From Rhodocyclaceae bacterium (GTDB taxonomy: Bacteria; Pseudomonadota; Gammaproteobacteria; Burkholderiales; Rhodocyclaceae): a stretch of 15,112 nucleotides of DNA. A program made the position numbers and the translations under genes. The stretch is from assembly GCA_020849155.1 (NCBI GenBank), contig JADLGU010000078.1, forward strand, positions 1-15,112. The letters run 5' to 3'. A model generated the notes under the pieces. It saw only the letters and a list, made by a program, of their open reading frames with translations, did not search any database and was not told the origin of the DNA. Positions 1-7,105 of the stretch are shown piece after piece (the first letter of the stretch is position 1; every line of letters begins with the position of its first letter).

Positions 1-412
1 CGCCGTGCCGCTGTCGATGGTGCGCGAGATCCTGCCGATCGTGCCGGGCGAGGTGCAGGAAGTCGGCGGCCGCGCCACCATGGTGGTGCGCGGCGAGGTG
101 CTGCCGGTCTACCCGCTCAATTACCTGATCGGCTGGCCGCAGGAGCGCACGCCGGAATACGGCGTGCTGATGCAGACCGCCGAGACCAGCTTCATCCTGG
201 CCATCGACAACTTCGCCGGCCGCGACGACGCCGTGATCAAGTCGCTGGAAGGCTTCCGGCCCAAGGGGGTGGCCGGCGTCACCACCTTGGCCAACGGCCA
301 GATCGTGCTGATCCTCGACATCAAGGAGCTGCTGGGCGACCTGGGCGACAACCGCGGCGTGGCGCGGCAGCTGTTCCTGGCCGATTCCCCGCTGCTCGTC
401 AAAGCGGCCTGA
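1..412 (+). CDS. cheA: CheA-type histidine kinase, C-terminal P5 (CheW-like) end; 5' truncated by window
   Basis: This is the last ~136 residues of a protein whose start lies before the window; the reading frame is open from base 2 (A-V-P-L-S-M-V-R-E-I-L). The pattern is that of the CheA regulatory P5 domain, which couples the kinase to CheW and the chemoreceptor tip. It shows an 'LPLsxVxEI' strand, then 'RGEVLPVYPL', then a half with 'IDNFAGRDDAVIKSLE' and 'GVAGVTTLANGQIVLILDI', equivalent to the 'GqqevViK.l' and 'GvaGatilGdGrvaLILDv' signature of CheA C-termini. Free-standing CheW lacks that last signature, so CheA is preferred. About 20 residues follow the fold and end in K-A-A. The GTG at position 5 is internal, not the start. 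The stop overlaps the Shine-Dalgarno of the next gene, so the two are probably one operon. The kinase core is not visible, so its class cannot be assigned. Confidence 0.82.
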   Translation, partial: AVPLSMVREILPIVPGEVQEVGGRATMVVRGEVLPVYPLNYLIGWPQERTPEYGVLMQTAETSFILAIDNFAGRDDAVIKSLEGFRPKGVAGVTTLANGQIVLILDIKELLGDLGDNRGVARQLFLADSPLLVKAA

Positions 413-422
413 GGAGAAGATC

Positions 423-725
423 ATGAGCGGAGCGGCAATGCAGTGGCAGGCGCCGGCGGTGGTTGAGGGCGCCTCGTCGCACGACCAGGGCCTGCGCCAG
501 GTGCTGGAGGAGACCCGGCGGCTGGCCGCCCAGTCCTCCCTGCTGGCCCTCAACGCGGTGTTCGAGTCGGCCGAGGCCGGCCGCCAGGCCGGATTGGCCG
601 GGGAGATGGAAAGCCTCGGCGGCGAAGCCGGTCGCGCCGCGGCCGAGGCCGAGCGCATCGTCGCCGCGGTCGACACGCTGCTGCAGCAGATCCAGGCCGC
701 CGCTTCGCTGTCCCATCCATTGTGA
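423..725 (+). CDS. Small soluble protein resembling an isolated chemoreceptor (MCP) hairpin tip
   Basis: This 100-residue, Ala/Glu-rich, predicted all-helical protein has no signal peptide or membrane segment. Residues ~29-90 align by eye with the conserved cytoplasmic hairpin of methyl-accepting chemotaxis proteins. 'RLAAQSSLLALNAVFESAEAG' (33-53) parallels the family motif 'iAaQTNlLALNAAiEAARAG'. The Asn (N44) and Glu (E48) that correspond to tip residues N381 and E385 of E. coli Tsr are kept. The residues at the R388 and E391 positions are E51 and R54, an apparent charge swap. The 'GRGFAVVAdEVR' return strand is lost and replaced by a Glu/Ala-rich helix. The start is fixed by a strong GAGGAGA at 411-417 that overlaps the preceding cheA stop. 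A role as a mini-receptor, adaptor or competitor at CheA/CheW is inference; it could also be a decayed receptor remnant. Confidence 0.72.
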   Translation: MSGAAMQWQAPAVVEGASSHDQGLRQVLEETRRLAAQSSLLALNAVFESAEAGRQAGLAGEMESLGGEAGRAAAEAERIVAAVDTLLQQIQAAASLSHPL

Positions 726-780
726 GAATCCGTTCGGCATGCTGAAATAGCGTCACGCCTCCACGGACTCCTAATCCATC

Positions 781-1083
781 TTGTCCCGTTTCGATTTCGA
801 TGCCTGGCGCGAGCTGGCGGCGCGCGACCCGGCTGAATACTTCCGCGAGCGCGAGCGGGCCATCAGCGCCTTCATCGCCGAGCGCCCTGAGGCCGAGCCG
901 GGCCTGCGCGACCTGCAGGCCCACATCGACCAGGTGCGTGCCGTCTCCGGCAGCCCGGCCAAGGCCGCCCGCGAGCTGGCGCGCATGCTGGGCGACCGCC
1001 TCGAAGCGCTTGCCGGCCATCTGCAGCGCCTCGATGAGCAGACCGGCGCCCTGCAGGCGCTAGTGGTGCGACGCGCCGACTGA
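781..1083 (+). CDS. DUF3135-like hypothetical protein
   Basis: This 100-residue soluble, charged, helical protein has no catalytic motif that I can see. The N-terminus (F-D-F-D-x-W-x-x-L-A-x-x-D-P-x-x-x-x-x-x-R-E-x-x-I) and the centre (L-R-D-L-Q-A-H-I-D, then a Ser-Pro followed by 'AARELARMLGD') match my memory of the DUF3135 family, small proteobacterial proteins of unknown function. This is family recognition by eye, not a search result. The start is TTG at 781, because an in-frame TAA lies at 772-774 and there is no early ATG. No convincing Shine-Dalgarno precedes it, so expression may be low or coupled to the gene upstream. The 55 bases between it and the previous gene show no clear promoter. 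Its TGA abuts the stop codon of the convergent kinase. Confidence 0.7.
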   Translation: MSRFDFDAWRELAARDPAEYFRERERAISAFIAERPEAEPGLRDLQAHIDQVRAVSGSPAKAARELARMLGDRLEALAGHLQRLDEQTGALQALVVRRAD

Positions 1084-3987
1084 TCAGCCGAGGGTGAAGT
1101 AAAACGTAGCGCCCTGGCCCGGCGCCGCCTCGGCCCAGATGCGGCCGTTGTGGCGCTTGATGACGCGGGCCACCGTGGCCAGCCCCACGCCGCTGCCTTC
1201 GAATTCCTGGGCGCTGTGCAGGCGCTGGAAGGGCGCGAACAGCTTGTCGGCGTAGGCCATGTCAAAACCCGCGCCGTTGTCGCGCACGAAATAGATACGC
1301 TCGCCGCCGCCATCTGAGCAGCCCAACTCGATGCGGGCTTCGGCCGTCTTGGCCGAGTATTTCCAGGCATTCTCGATCAGGTTCTGCAAGGCCATGCGCA
1401 GCAGCTGTGCATCGCCGCGGGCGCGCAGCCCGGCGTCGATGCCGACCCGGACCTGCCGCTGGGTTGCGCCCTGGCGCAGTTCATCGACGATCTCGCCGGC
1501 CAGGGCGGTCAAATCGACATCCGTCGGGCGGATTTCGGTACGGTCGATGCGGGTCATCTCGAGCAGGTCGTCGATCAGCTGCGCCAGCCGCCTGGCCGAC
1601 CGGGTCATGCGGCCGACGTAGTCCTGGCCTGTCGCATCCAGTTGCCCGGCATAGTCCTGTTCCAGCAGTCGGCCGAAGCCCTCGATGCTGCGCAGCGGGG
1701 CGCGCAGGTCGTGGGAAACCGAGTAGGAGAAGGCTTCCAGCTCCTTATTAAGTTCGGCCAGTTCGGCCGTGCGGGCGGCGACGCGCGCTTCCAACTCGAC
1801 GTTGAGTTGGCGTACCGATTCGTTGGCCTGCTTCAGGTCGGTAATGTCGACGTCCATGCAGAAGATCTCGGCGACCACGCCCTCGGAGAACACCGGGAAC
1901 ATGGTGGACAGCACCCATATCTCGCGTCCGTCGCGCAGGGGGATGGGCCATTCGCTGGGCTCGCTCGGCTGGCCGCTGGCGCAGATGTCGGCCACCACGG
2001 CCTCGAATTCGCGCGCGGTTTCCGGCGTGTGCAGCAGGCTCTGGACGGAGCGACCGGCGGCCTCGGCGGCTGAAATGCCGTAGAGCATCTCGCTGGCACG
2101 ATTCCAGTGCAGGACGATGCCTCGGGCGTCGTAGCCCTGGATGGCCACGTTCGGGGTGTGCTGGAAGATCGCCTCGAAGCGCTCCAGCGCCGCGCGCTTG
2201 GCGTCCTCGGCGCGGCGGCGCTCGGTCACATCGTGGGCGAAGGCGACGATGTGGGGGTCGCCTTCCAGCTCGATCACTTCGGCCGACAGCAGCACGATAT
2301 GCGGCTCGCCAGTCCTGTCCAGGAGTACGGTTTCGAAGTCCCGCGAGCGCCGCTTGGCCCGCAGCTCCGCGATCCACTGCGCGCGTTCCTCGGCAGCGGG
2401 CCAGATGCCGATGTCGACGGCGCGCCGCCCTAGCACCTCCTCCCGGCTCCAGCCGAGGATGCGCTCGAAGGCCGGGTTCACGTCGGCATAGCGGCCGTCG
2501 TCCAGCCTGCTCACAACGATGGGGGAGGGGCTGGCGGCGAATACGCTGGAGAAGCGCTCGCTGGTGCGCCATAGCTCGGCCTCGGCGCGTAACCGCTCCA
2601 GTTCGGCGGCGGCTCTGGCGGCAAAGACGGTGAGCAGCGAGCCGACCTCGGCGCGGTTGCGGATGGGGTTGCTGTCCATGGCCACGAGGACGCCGAGCGG
2701 CGTGCCGTCGCTCGACTCGAGCCTGACCCCGAAATAGCCCCGGATGCCATGCAGCGCAAGCGCCAGGTCACGCGGGAACAGCTCGGCGACGCCATCCAGG
2801 TAGCAGGCCTCGCCCTTGTCGATCACAAGCCGGCAGGGCGCGTCTTCCAGAAGGTACTCCATGCCCTGGCGGAAATCCTGGCCATCCCAGTAGGCCAGGG
2901 CGCGTGCATGCCGTCCGTCGGGCAGCACTTCGGCCACCATGGCGCGGCCAAGCCCGGTGGCCTGGGCCAGGTTCAAGGTAAGCGCGCGGAAGAAGGCGGC
3001 GCCGGTGGCCCGTGCCGTGCCGTCGATGATATGGCGCAGGGACTTGGCGGTGCGCTCGGACTCGGTCACGTCGCGGATCAGGGTATACCAGCCCGACACC
3101 TGCCCGTCGGCGCCGAAATCCGGCACCAGGTCGAGGGCCAGGGACCGCATCTCGCCCTCGGCGTTGCGACGGTTCACAGTCTGGCTGACATGCTCCCCGT
3201 CCAAGGCCCGCCGGAGGCTTCCGGCGATGGCGGCATGGGCTGCTGCGCCGATCACTTCCTGCAACGGCCGGCCCAGGATGGCTTCGCGCGGGCGGCCATG
3301 AAAGCGGGCATAGGCGCTGTTGACGTAGCGGCACAGGCCATCGCGGCCATAGTGCGAAATCATGGCCGGCACTCGCTCGGCCAGCAGATTCAGCTCCTGC
3401 TCGCGTTTTGCCAGTGTGGACACGTTTTCTTCGAGCTCGCGGCGCGACGCCGTCAGAGCCGCCAGCTGTCCGGAAAGCGTGCGCGTGGCGTAATGGCCGA
3501 GCGCCGTGGCCGCCACAATGATCAGCGAGAGGATGAAGGCGCGCTGCAGGATGGGCGGCTCGAAGCGCACCGGCAGCAGGTCGCCCATGTCGAGCAGGGC
3601 ATACCCGAACAGGGCGAGGATCGTTGCGCCGCCGAGCATCAGCATGGCGCGCGTGCCGGCCAGCCAGGCGGAGAACATGATGATGATGGGCAGCGCCGCG
3701 ACGGCGTTGCCCTTCAGGCCGCCGGTATAGGACAGGGCGATGAGGGTCGCCAGCCAGCTGCCGAAGGTGAGGATGCGGAAGGCGGTCTCCTGCCGGCCGC
3801 GCCGCAGCAGCCAGAGGCCGATGCCGCCGGTGAGCATGTACGTTACTGGCCCGGCCAGGCGAAACTGATTGCCCTGCTGGGACAGGATGAGCACCACCAC
3901 CATCGCCGGAGCGATCAGGCACAGCCAGCAAGCGAAGCGCGCGAAGGCCAGCCGGCCGTCAGCGCGGGGCAACCAAATGTCTGGCAT
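1084..3987 (-). CDS. Orphan membrane sensor histidine kinase (6 TM, PAS-GAF-PAS-PAS-HisKA-HATPase)
   Basis: The product is 967 residues from the ATG at 3987. Six hydrophobic segments occupy ~12-166 with very short loops, like an integral-membrane MASE-type sensor that I cannot name. Then follow a linker helix, PAS (~200-311, ending 'RDVTESE'), a GAF-like domain (~321-466), PAS (~475-591, ending 'HDVTERR') and PAS (~601-720, ending 'VDITDLK'). A coiled coil leads into HisKA with 'SVSHDLRAPLR', where H759 is the phospho-acceptor. The ATPase has N-box 'LIENAWKYS', G1 'DNGAGFD', F-box 'FAPFQRLHS' and G2 'GSGVGLA'. The core resembles bacteriophytochrome-type kinases. There is no receiver domain and no adjacent regulator on this strand, so the partner is unknown. 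An in-frame ATG at 4074 would add 29 residues, but the best promoter lies inside that stretch, so 3987 is preferred. Confidence 0.88.
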   Translation of the reverse strand: MPDIWLPRADGRLAFARFACWLCLIAPAMVVVLILSQQGNQFRLAGPVTYMLTGGIGLWLLRRGRQETAFRILTFGSWLATLIALSYTGGLKGNAVAALPIIIMFSAWLAGTRAMLMLGGATILALFGYALLDMGDLLPVRFEPPILQRAFILSLIIVAATALGHYATRTLSGQLAALTASRRELEENVSTLAKREQELNLLAERVPAMISHYGRDGLCRYVNSAYARFHGRPREAILGRPLQEVIGAAAHAAIAGSLRRALDGEHVSQTVNRRNAEGEMRSLALDLVPDFGADGQVSGWYTLIRDVTESERTAKSLRHIIDGTARATGAAFFRALTLNLAQATGLGRAMVAEVLPDGRHARALAYWDGQDFRQGMEYLLEDAPCRLVIDKGEACYLDGVAELFPRDLALALHGIRGYFGVRLESSDGTPLGVLVAMDSNPIRNRAEVGSLLTVFAARAAAELERLRAEAELWRTSERFSSVFAASPSPIVVSRLDDGRYADVNPAFERILGWSREEVLGRRAVDIGIWPAAEERAQWIAELRAKRRSRDFETVLLDRTGEPHIVLLSAEVIELEGDPHIVAFAHDVTERRRAEDAKRAALERFEAIFQHTPNVAIQGYDARGIVLHWNRASEMLYGISAAEAAGRSVQSLLHTPETAREFEAVVADICASGQPSEPSEWPIPLRDGREIWVLSTMFPVFSEGVVAEIFCMDVDITDLKQANESVRQLNVELEARVAARTAELAELNKELEAFSYSVSHDLRAPLRSIEGFGRLLEQDYAGQLDATGQDYVGRMTRSARRLAQLIDDLLEMTRIDRTEIRPTDVDLTALAGEIVDELRQGATQRQVRVGIDAGLRARGDAQLLRMALQNLIENAWKYSAKTAEARIELGCSDGGGERIYFVRDNGAGFDMAYADKLFAPFQRLHSAQEFEGSGVGLATVARVIKRHNGRIWAEAAPGQGATFYFTLG

Positions 3988-4026
3988 GACGGGTGACCCG
4001 GTGGGCCGGCCAGTCCAGGAGGCCCT

Positions 4027-4055
4027 ATGATCGGCGCACTCCCCCGGGGAGTCAA
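4027..4055 (-). promoter_or_regulatory. Predicted sigma70-type promoter for the minus-strand kinase
   Basis: Read on the minus strand, TTGACT (4055-4050, 5 of 6 to the -35 consensus) is followed by a 17-bp spacer and GATCAT (4032-4027, 4 of 6 to the -10 consensus). Transcription would begin near 4020 and leave a leader of ~30 nt before the ATG at 3987. It lies inside the reading frame of the longer alternative start at 4074, which argues for the shorter protein. A perfect 15-bp palindrome covers the end of the -35 and most of the spacer. This is a prediction from spacing and consensus only. Confidence 0.5.
4038..4052. repeat. Perfect 15-bp palindrome (candidate operator) over the minus-strand promoter
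   Basis: The bases read ACTCCCCCGGGGAGT: perfect 7-bp arms around a single central C. It overlaps the last three bases of the predicted -35 and most of the spacer of the minus-strand promoter, a position from which a bound protein would block RNA polymerase. No T-tract follows, so it is not an intrinsic terminator. The binding protein is unknown. Confidence 0.45.
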
Positions 4056-4087
4056 TCAAGGCCCGGGCGACCATTGCTCATGCCCAT

Positions 4088-4106
4088 GGAATTTGTGCTA
4101 AATTCC
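4088..4106. repeat. 19-bp inverted repeat in the divergent promoter region (candidate operator)
   Basis: GGAATTT (4088-4094) and AAATTCC (4100-4106) form perfect 7-bp arms around the spacer GTGCT. It is conspicuously AT-rich against its GC-rich surroundings. A weak extended -10-like element on the plus strand (TG at 4096-4097, TAAATT at 4099-4104) overlaps the right arm, about 90 bp before the start of the 4196 gene, with a poor -35-like TTGCTC at 4074 at 19-bp spacing. A regulator bound here could control the kinase-kinase-regulator operon. It does not match the FNR, NtrC or LexA consensus sequences as I know them. Confidence 0.5.
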
Positions 4107-4113
4107 TACAGGC

Positions 4114-4146
4114 TTAAAGGATACCGGCCGGATTTAAGGATATCGG
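4114..4146 (+). repeat. Imperfect 14-bp tandem direct repeat in the leader of the kinase operon
   Basis: TTAAAGGATACCGG (4114-4127) recurs as TTTAAGGATATCGG (4133-4146), 12 of 14 identical, with a start-to-start distance of 19 bp. It lies 50-82 bp before the ATG at 4196, downstream of the inverted repeat. Possible roles are tandem sites for a monomeric or head-to-tail regulator, or part of the promoter. It may also be coincidence in this short stretch. Confidence 0.35.
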
Positions 4147-4195
4147 TCCCAAGCCGTTACCCGTCAATCCCTCCAAGAACGCGAGGCGAACCGGC

Positions 4196-7105
4196 ATGAG
4201 GCAACCGACGGCCCCTGGCTCGGGCCGCAGATCCATTCTCACCGACCTGCAGATCCTGCTGGCGGCCGCTGTGCTGCCGATGCTGGCGGTGATTGCCTGG
4301 GCCATCCATGACCGCCTGCAGTACGAGCTGACCGAAACGGCCGCCGTGGCGCGCCGCCTGGCGCAGTTCACGGCCGCCGATGCCGAGCGCTTCCTCCGCC
4401 TAGGTGAAGGCGTGCTGGACCTCGCCGCCAAGCGGTCCGCCATCATCCTCTCGCGGCAGCGCGACTGCGATGCGGCCTTCGAATCCGCTGCCGCCCTTTC
4501 GCCGCACTACCGCGGCTATGTCGTCAGCGATCTGCACGGCCGGGTGCTCTGCTCGGGCGGCCCCGGCGCCAGCCTGCCGGATGGCGCGCGCGCCCCGCTG
4601 CCGCCCGAGGCGGCCCGGGCGCGCTTCTGGGTCGGCGATGCCCGGCCCGATGCGGCCGGCGAGGGCTGGGTCGTGCCGCTGGCATTTCCGCTCCTTGCCG
4701 GCAATGGCGAGCTGGCCGGCAGCGCCGGCATCCGCTTCGCCGCCGCCCAATTCCAGCCGATCGTCTCCGCCGCCCGTCTGCCCGAAGGCATGGTCGCCGG
4801 CATCGTAGACGGCGCCGGCCGGCTGCTGGCGCACACTATAGACGCAGATTCGGGCCCCGCGCGGGCCTTCGACGGTGCGGCAACGGTCGTCGCGCTGCGC
4901 GGGCAAGGCGATGGCGAGATGGGGGTCGAGGGCCCTTTCATTTATGGCCTGGCGCGGGTGGCGGGCACCGGCTGGACGGCCTATGCCGCCCTGCCGGTCG
5001 AGACAGCCTATGCGGCGGCGCGCGCCCGGGCTCTCGGCCAGGGGCTGGCGGCCCTGGCGGTGCTGGCGCTGTCGCTGGCTCTCGCCACAATGGCCGGCCG
5101 GCGCATTCTGCGCCCGCTCCGGCGCGCCGCACGGGTCGCACGGCAGGCGGCGGCCGGTCGGCTCGATGTCCGCCTGCAGGAGGACGGCCCGGCCGAGGTC
5201 GCTGTGGTCGCGGCGCAATTCAACCGGCTGCTCGATACGGTGAATGCCGAGCAGAAGCAGTTGCGCGAAAGCGAGGCGCGGCTGCGTGACGTGTTCGATC
5301 TGTCGGCCGACTGGTACTGGGAGCAGGATGTGGAGGAGCGCCTGACCAAGGCCGAGGGCAACGCCTTGCGCGCGGCGGGTGTGCAAAAAGACATCCTTGG
5401 CAAGCGCCGCTGGGAGCTACCGGGCTATGCCCCGATGGAAGGAAGCTGGGATGACTACAAGGCGCTGATCGCCCGGCGCGAGTCCTTCGTCGGCAGGTTG
5501 TTCAGGCAGATCTCCCCCGACGGCCGGGTGCGCCTGCTGCGCGTCAGCGGCCGGCCGACCTTCGATACGCTAGGCGAGTACACCGGCTACCACGGCCTCG
5601 CCTCGGATGTCACGGAGGAACTGGCGGCCCGGCAGGCGGTGCTCGACGGTGAACGCAGGTACCGCGACCTGTTCGACAAGAGCGGCCGCATCAGCCTGCT
5701 GGTGGAGCCGGGCGATGGCCGCATCGTCGATGCCAACGAGACGGCCTGCGCCTTTTTCGGCCATTCCAGAACGGCACTCACGTTCATGGATTTCGGCCGG
5801 CTCGGCCTGCGCGGCGAGACCGACGCGCTCCTCCGGAGCGGCGCCAGCGCATCGTGCGGCATCGAATTCCGCTACCGTCCGCCGGGGGGGAACGAGGTTG
5901 TGATCGAGGCCTTCCATGGCCTAGTGGAGGTGGCCGGCAGCCGCCTGCTGTTTATCACCTTTCACGACATCACGACGCGCAAGCGCGCCGAGGAGGAACT
6001 GCGCAAGCTGGTGCGGGCGGTCGAGCAGAGTCCGGCCTCCATCATCATCACCGACACGAGCGGAAACATCGAGTACGTCAATCCCCGCTTCGAGCAGGTG
6101 TCCGGCTATGCGAGGCAGGAAGTCCTCGGTCGCAATCCGCGCCTGATCCAGTCCGGCCGCACGCCGCCGGAGGTCTACGCCGAGCTGTGGCGCACCATCG
6201 TCTCGGGCGGAGAGTGGCGCGGCGAACTGTGCAACAAAACCCGCGGCGGAGAATATTTCTGGGAATCCGTCTCGATCTCGGCCGTGCATGACGAGCATGG
6301 CCAGGTGGCGCATTTCGTTGCCGTGAAGGAGGACATCACCGAGAGCAAGCGCCAAGAGACGGAAATCCGCGAGCTCAACGCGTCGCTCGAGCGGCGCGTG
6401 GCCGAGCGCACGGCCGAGCTGGAGCGCGCCAACCGCGAGCTGGACGCCTTTTCCTATTCCGTTTCCCACGACCTGCGGGCGCCGCTGCGGGCCATCAACG
6501 GCTTCGCCCATCTCATCCAGGAGAGCCAAGTGGTCGTGCTCGACCCGGAGTGCGGCACCCTGCTGGAACGGATCAAGCACAACGCCGTGCGGATGGGCGA
6601 ACTGATCGATGACCTGCTGCGCTTCGCCCGCGCCGGGCGGGGGAGCCTCGACCTGGAAAAAGTCAGTCTCGGCGAGACGGCGGCCGATGTCGCACGGGAG
6701 CTGCGCGAAAACGATCCGCGCGTGGCGGTGGAGATCGCGCCGCTGCCGACGGCCGTCTGCGACCGCGCCCTGATCAGGCAGATCTTCGCCAACCTCGTCG
6801 GCAACGCCATCAAGTATTCGTCGAAGCAGCCGGCTCCGAAGGTCGAGATCGGCGCTTGCGAAGCTGCCGACGGGCGGACGGCCCTCTTCGTCCGCGACAA
6901 CGGCGCCGGCTTCGACCCGAAGTACGCGCAGCGCCTGTTCGGCATGTTCCAGCGCCTGCATTCCGACAAGGAGTTTCCCGGAACCGGCGTCGGTCTGGCC
7001 ATCTGCAAGCGCATCGTCGAGCGGCATGGCGGCCGCATCTGGGCCGAGTCGGCGCCGGGCGCCGGCGCCACATTCTTTTTCACGCTGGGAGGCGCCCCCC
7101 AGTGA
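4196..7105 (+). CDS. Membrane sensor histidine kinase (dCache-HAMP-3xPAS-HisKA-HATPase)
   Basis: The product is 969 residues. TM1 (~17-37) and TM2 (~281-300) bracket a ~240-residue periplasmic region of double-Cache type ('GWVVPLAFPLL', 'GTGWTAYAALPVE'), with cysteines C91 and C119. HAMP follows (~301-355, ending in 'AQFNRLLDTVN'). Then come PAS1 (~360-475, 'SADWYWEQD'), PAS2 (~485-597) and PAS3 (~602-718, 'AVEQSPASIIITD', ending 'VKEDITES'). A coiled coil leads to HisKA with 'SVSHDLRAPLR' (H758), and the ATPase has N870, 'DNGAGFD', 'FGMFQRLHS' and 'GTGVGLAICKRI'. The core is closest to that of the minus-strand kinase. A GAGG lies ~11 bases before the ATG. The stop overlaps the GTG of the next kinase, so the two are translationally coupled. 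It has no receiver of its own. It may phosphorylate the FixJ-like regulator two genes on or act through the neighbouring kinase; the ligand is unknown. Confidence 0.9.
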   Translation: MRQPTAPGSGRRSILTDLQILLAAAVLPMLAVIAWAIHDRLQYELTETAAVARRLAQFTAADAERFLRLGEGVLDLAAKRSAIILSRQRDCDAAFESAAALSPHYRGYVVSDLHGRVLCSGGPGASLPDGARAPLPPEAARARFWVGDARPDAAGEGWVVPLAFPLLAGNGELAGSAGIRFAAAQFQPIVSAARLPEGMVAGIVDGAGRLLAHTIDADSGPARAFDGAATVVALRGQGDGEMGVEGPFIYGLARVAGTGWTAYAALPVETAYAAARARALGQGLAALAVLALSLALATMAGRRILRPLRRAARVARQAAAGRLDVRLQEDGPAEVAVVAAQFNRLLDTVNAEQKQLRESEARLRDVFDLSADWYWEQDVEERLTKAEGNALRAAGVQKDILGKRRWELPGYAPMEGSWDDYKALIARRESFVGRLFRQISPDGRVRLLRVSGRPTFDTLGEYTGYHGLASDVTEELAARQAVLDGERRYRDLFDKSGRISLLVEPGDGRIVDANETACAFFGHSRTALTFMDFGRLGLRGETDALLRSGASASCGIEFRYRPPGGNEVVIEAFHGLVEVAGSRLLFITFHDITTRKRAEEELRKLVRAVEQSPASIIITDTSGNIEYVNPRFEQVSGYARQEVLGRNPRLIQSGRTPPEVYAELWRTIVSGGEWRGELCNKTRGGEYFWESVSISAVHDEHGQVAHFVAVKEDITESKRQETEIRELNASLERRVAERTAELERANRELDAFSYSVSHDLRAPLRAINGFAHLIQESQVVVLDPECGTLLERIKHNAVRMGELIDDLLRFARAGRGSLDLEKVSLGETAADVARELRENDPRVAVEIAPLPTAVCDRALIRQIFANLVGNAIKYSSKQPAPKVEIGACEAADGRTALFVRDNGAGFDPKYAQRLFGMFQRLHSDKEFPGTGVGLAICKRIVERHGGRIWAESAPGAGATFFFTLGGAPQ
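7087..7092 (+). promoter_or_regulatory. Shine-Dalgarno fixing the GTG start at 7102
   Basis: GGGAGG lies nine bases before GTG 7102-7104, which overlaps the TGA (7103-7105) of the preceding kinase in a GTGA junction. The protein read from this GTG begins with a positively charged N-terminus followed by a membrane segment, as expected for a sensor kinase. Longer in-frame starts would give an Arg-rich sequence that overlaps the upstream ATPase domain. Confidence 0.7.

Noticed and set aside
1..412. A free-standing CheW starting at GTG position 5
   Set aside because: The preceding codon continues an 'AVPLS' strand typical of mid-P5, and the C-terminal half carries the CheA-specific 'VIKSLE' and 'GVAGVTTLANGQIVLILDI' pattern, so the gene extends upstream.
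2749..3996. 415-codon plus-strand open frame opposite the orphan kinase
   Set aside because: The product is Gln/Gly/Ala-rich without domains, and the opposite strand carries PAS, GAF and membrane segments.
3988..4074. Alternative start at 4074 for the minus-strand kinase
   Set aside because: It has no clear Shine-Dalgarno, the added 29 residues look like translated promoter DNA, and the best -35/-10 pair lies within it. It is kept only as a possibility.
4093..4146. Sigma28 (FliA) type motility promoter for the 4196 operon
   Set aside because: TAAA-like bases are present, but no GCCGATAA-like -10 occurs at the required spacing. None was found before the chemoreceptor at 11142 either.
6856..7101. 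82-residue N-terminal extension of the FixL-type kinase from an upstream ATG
   Set aside because: The extension is Arg-rich, lies in another frame of the preceding ATPase domain and lacks a ribosome-binding site. GTG 7102 has GGGAGG nine bases upstream and a sensible membrane N-terminus.
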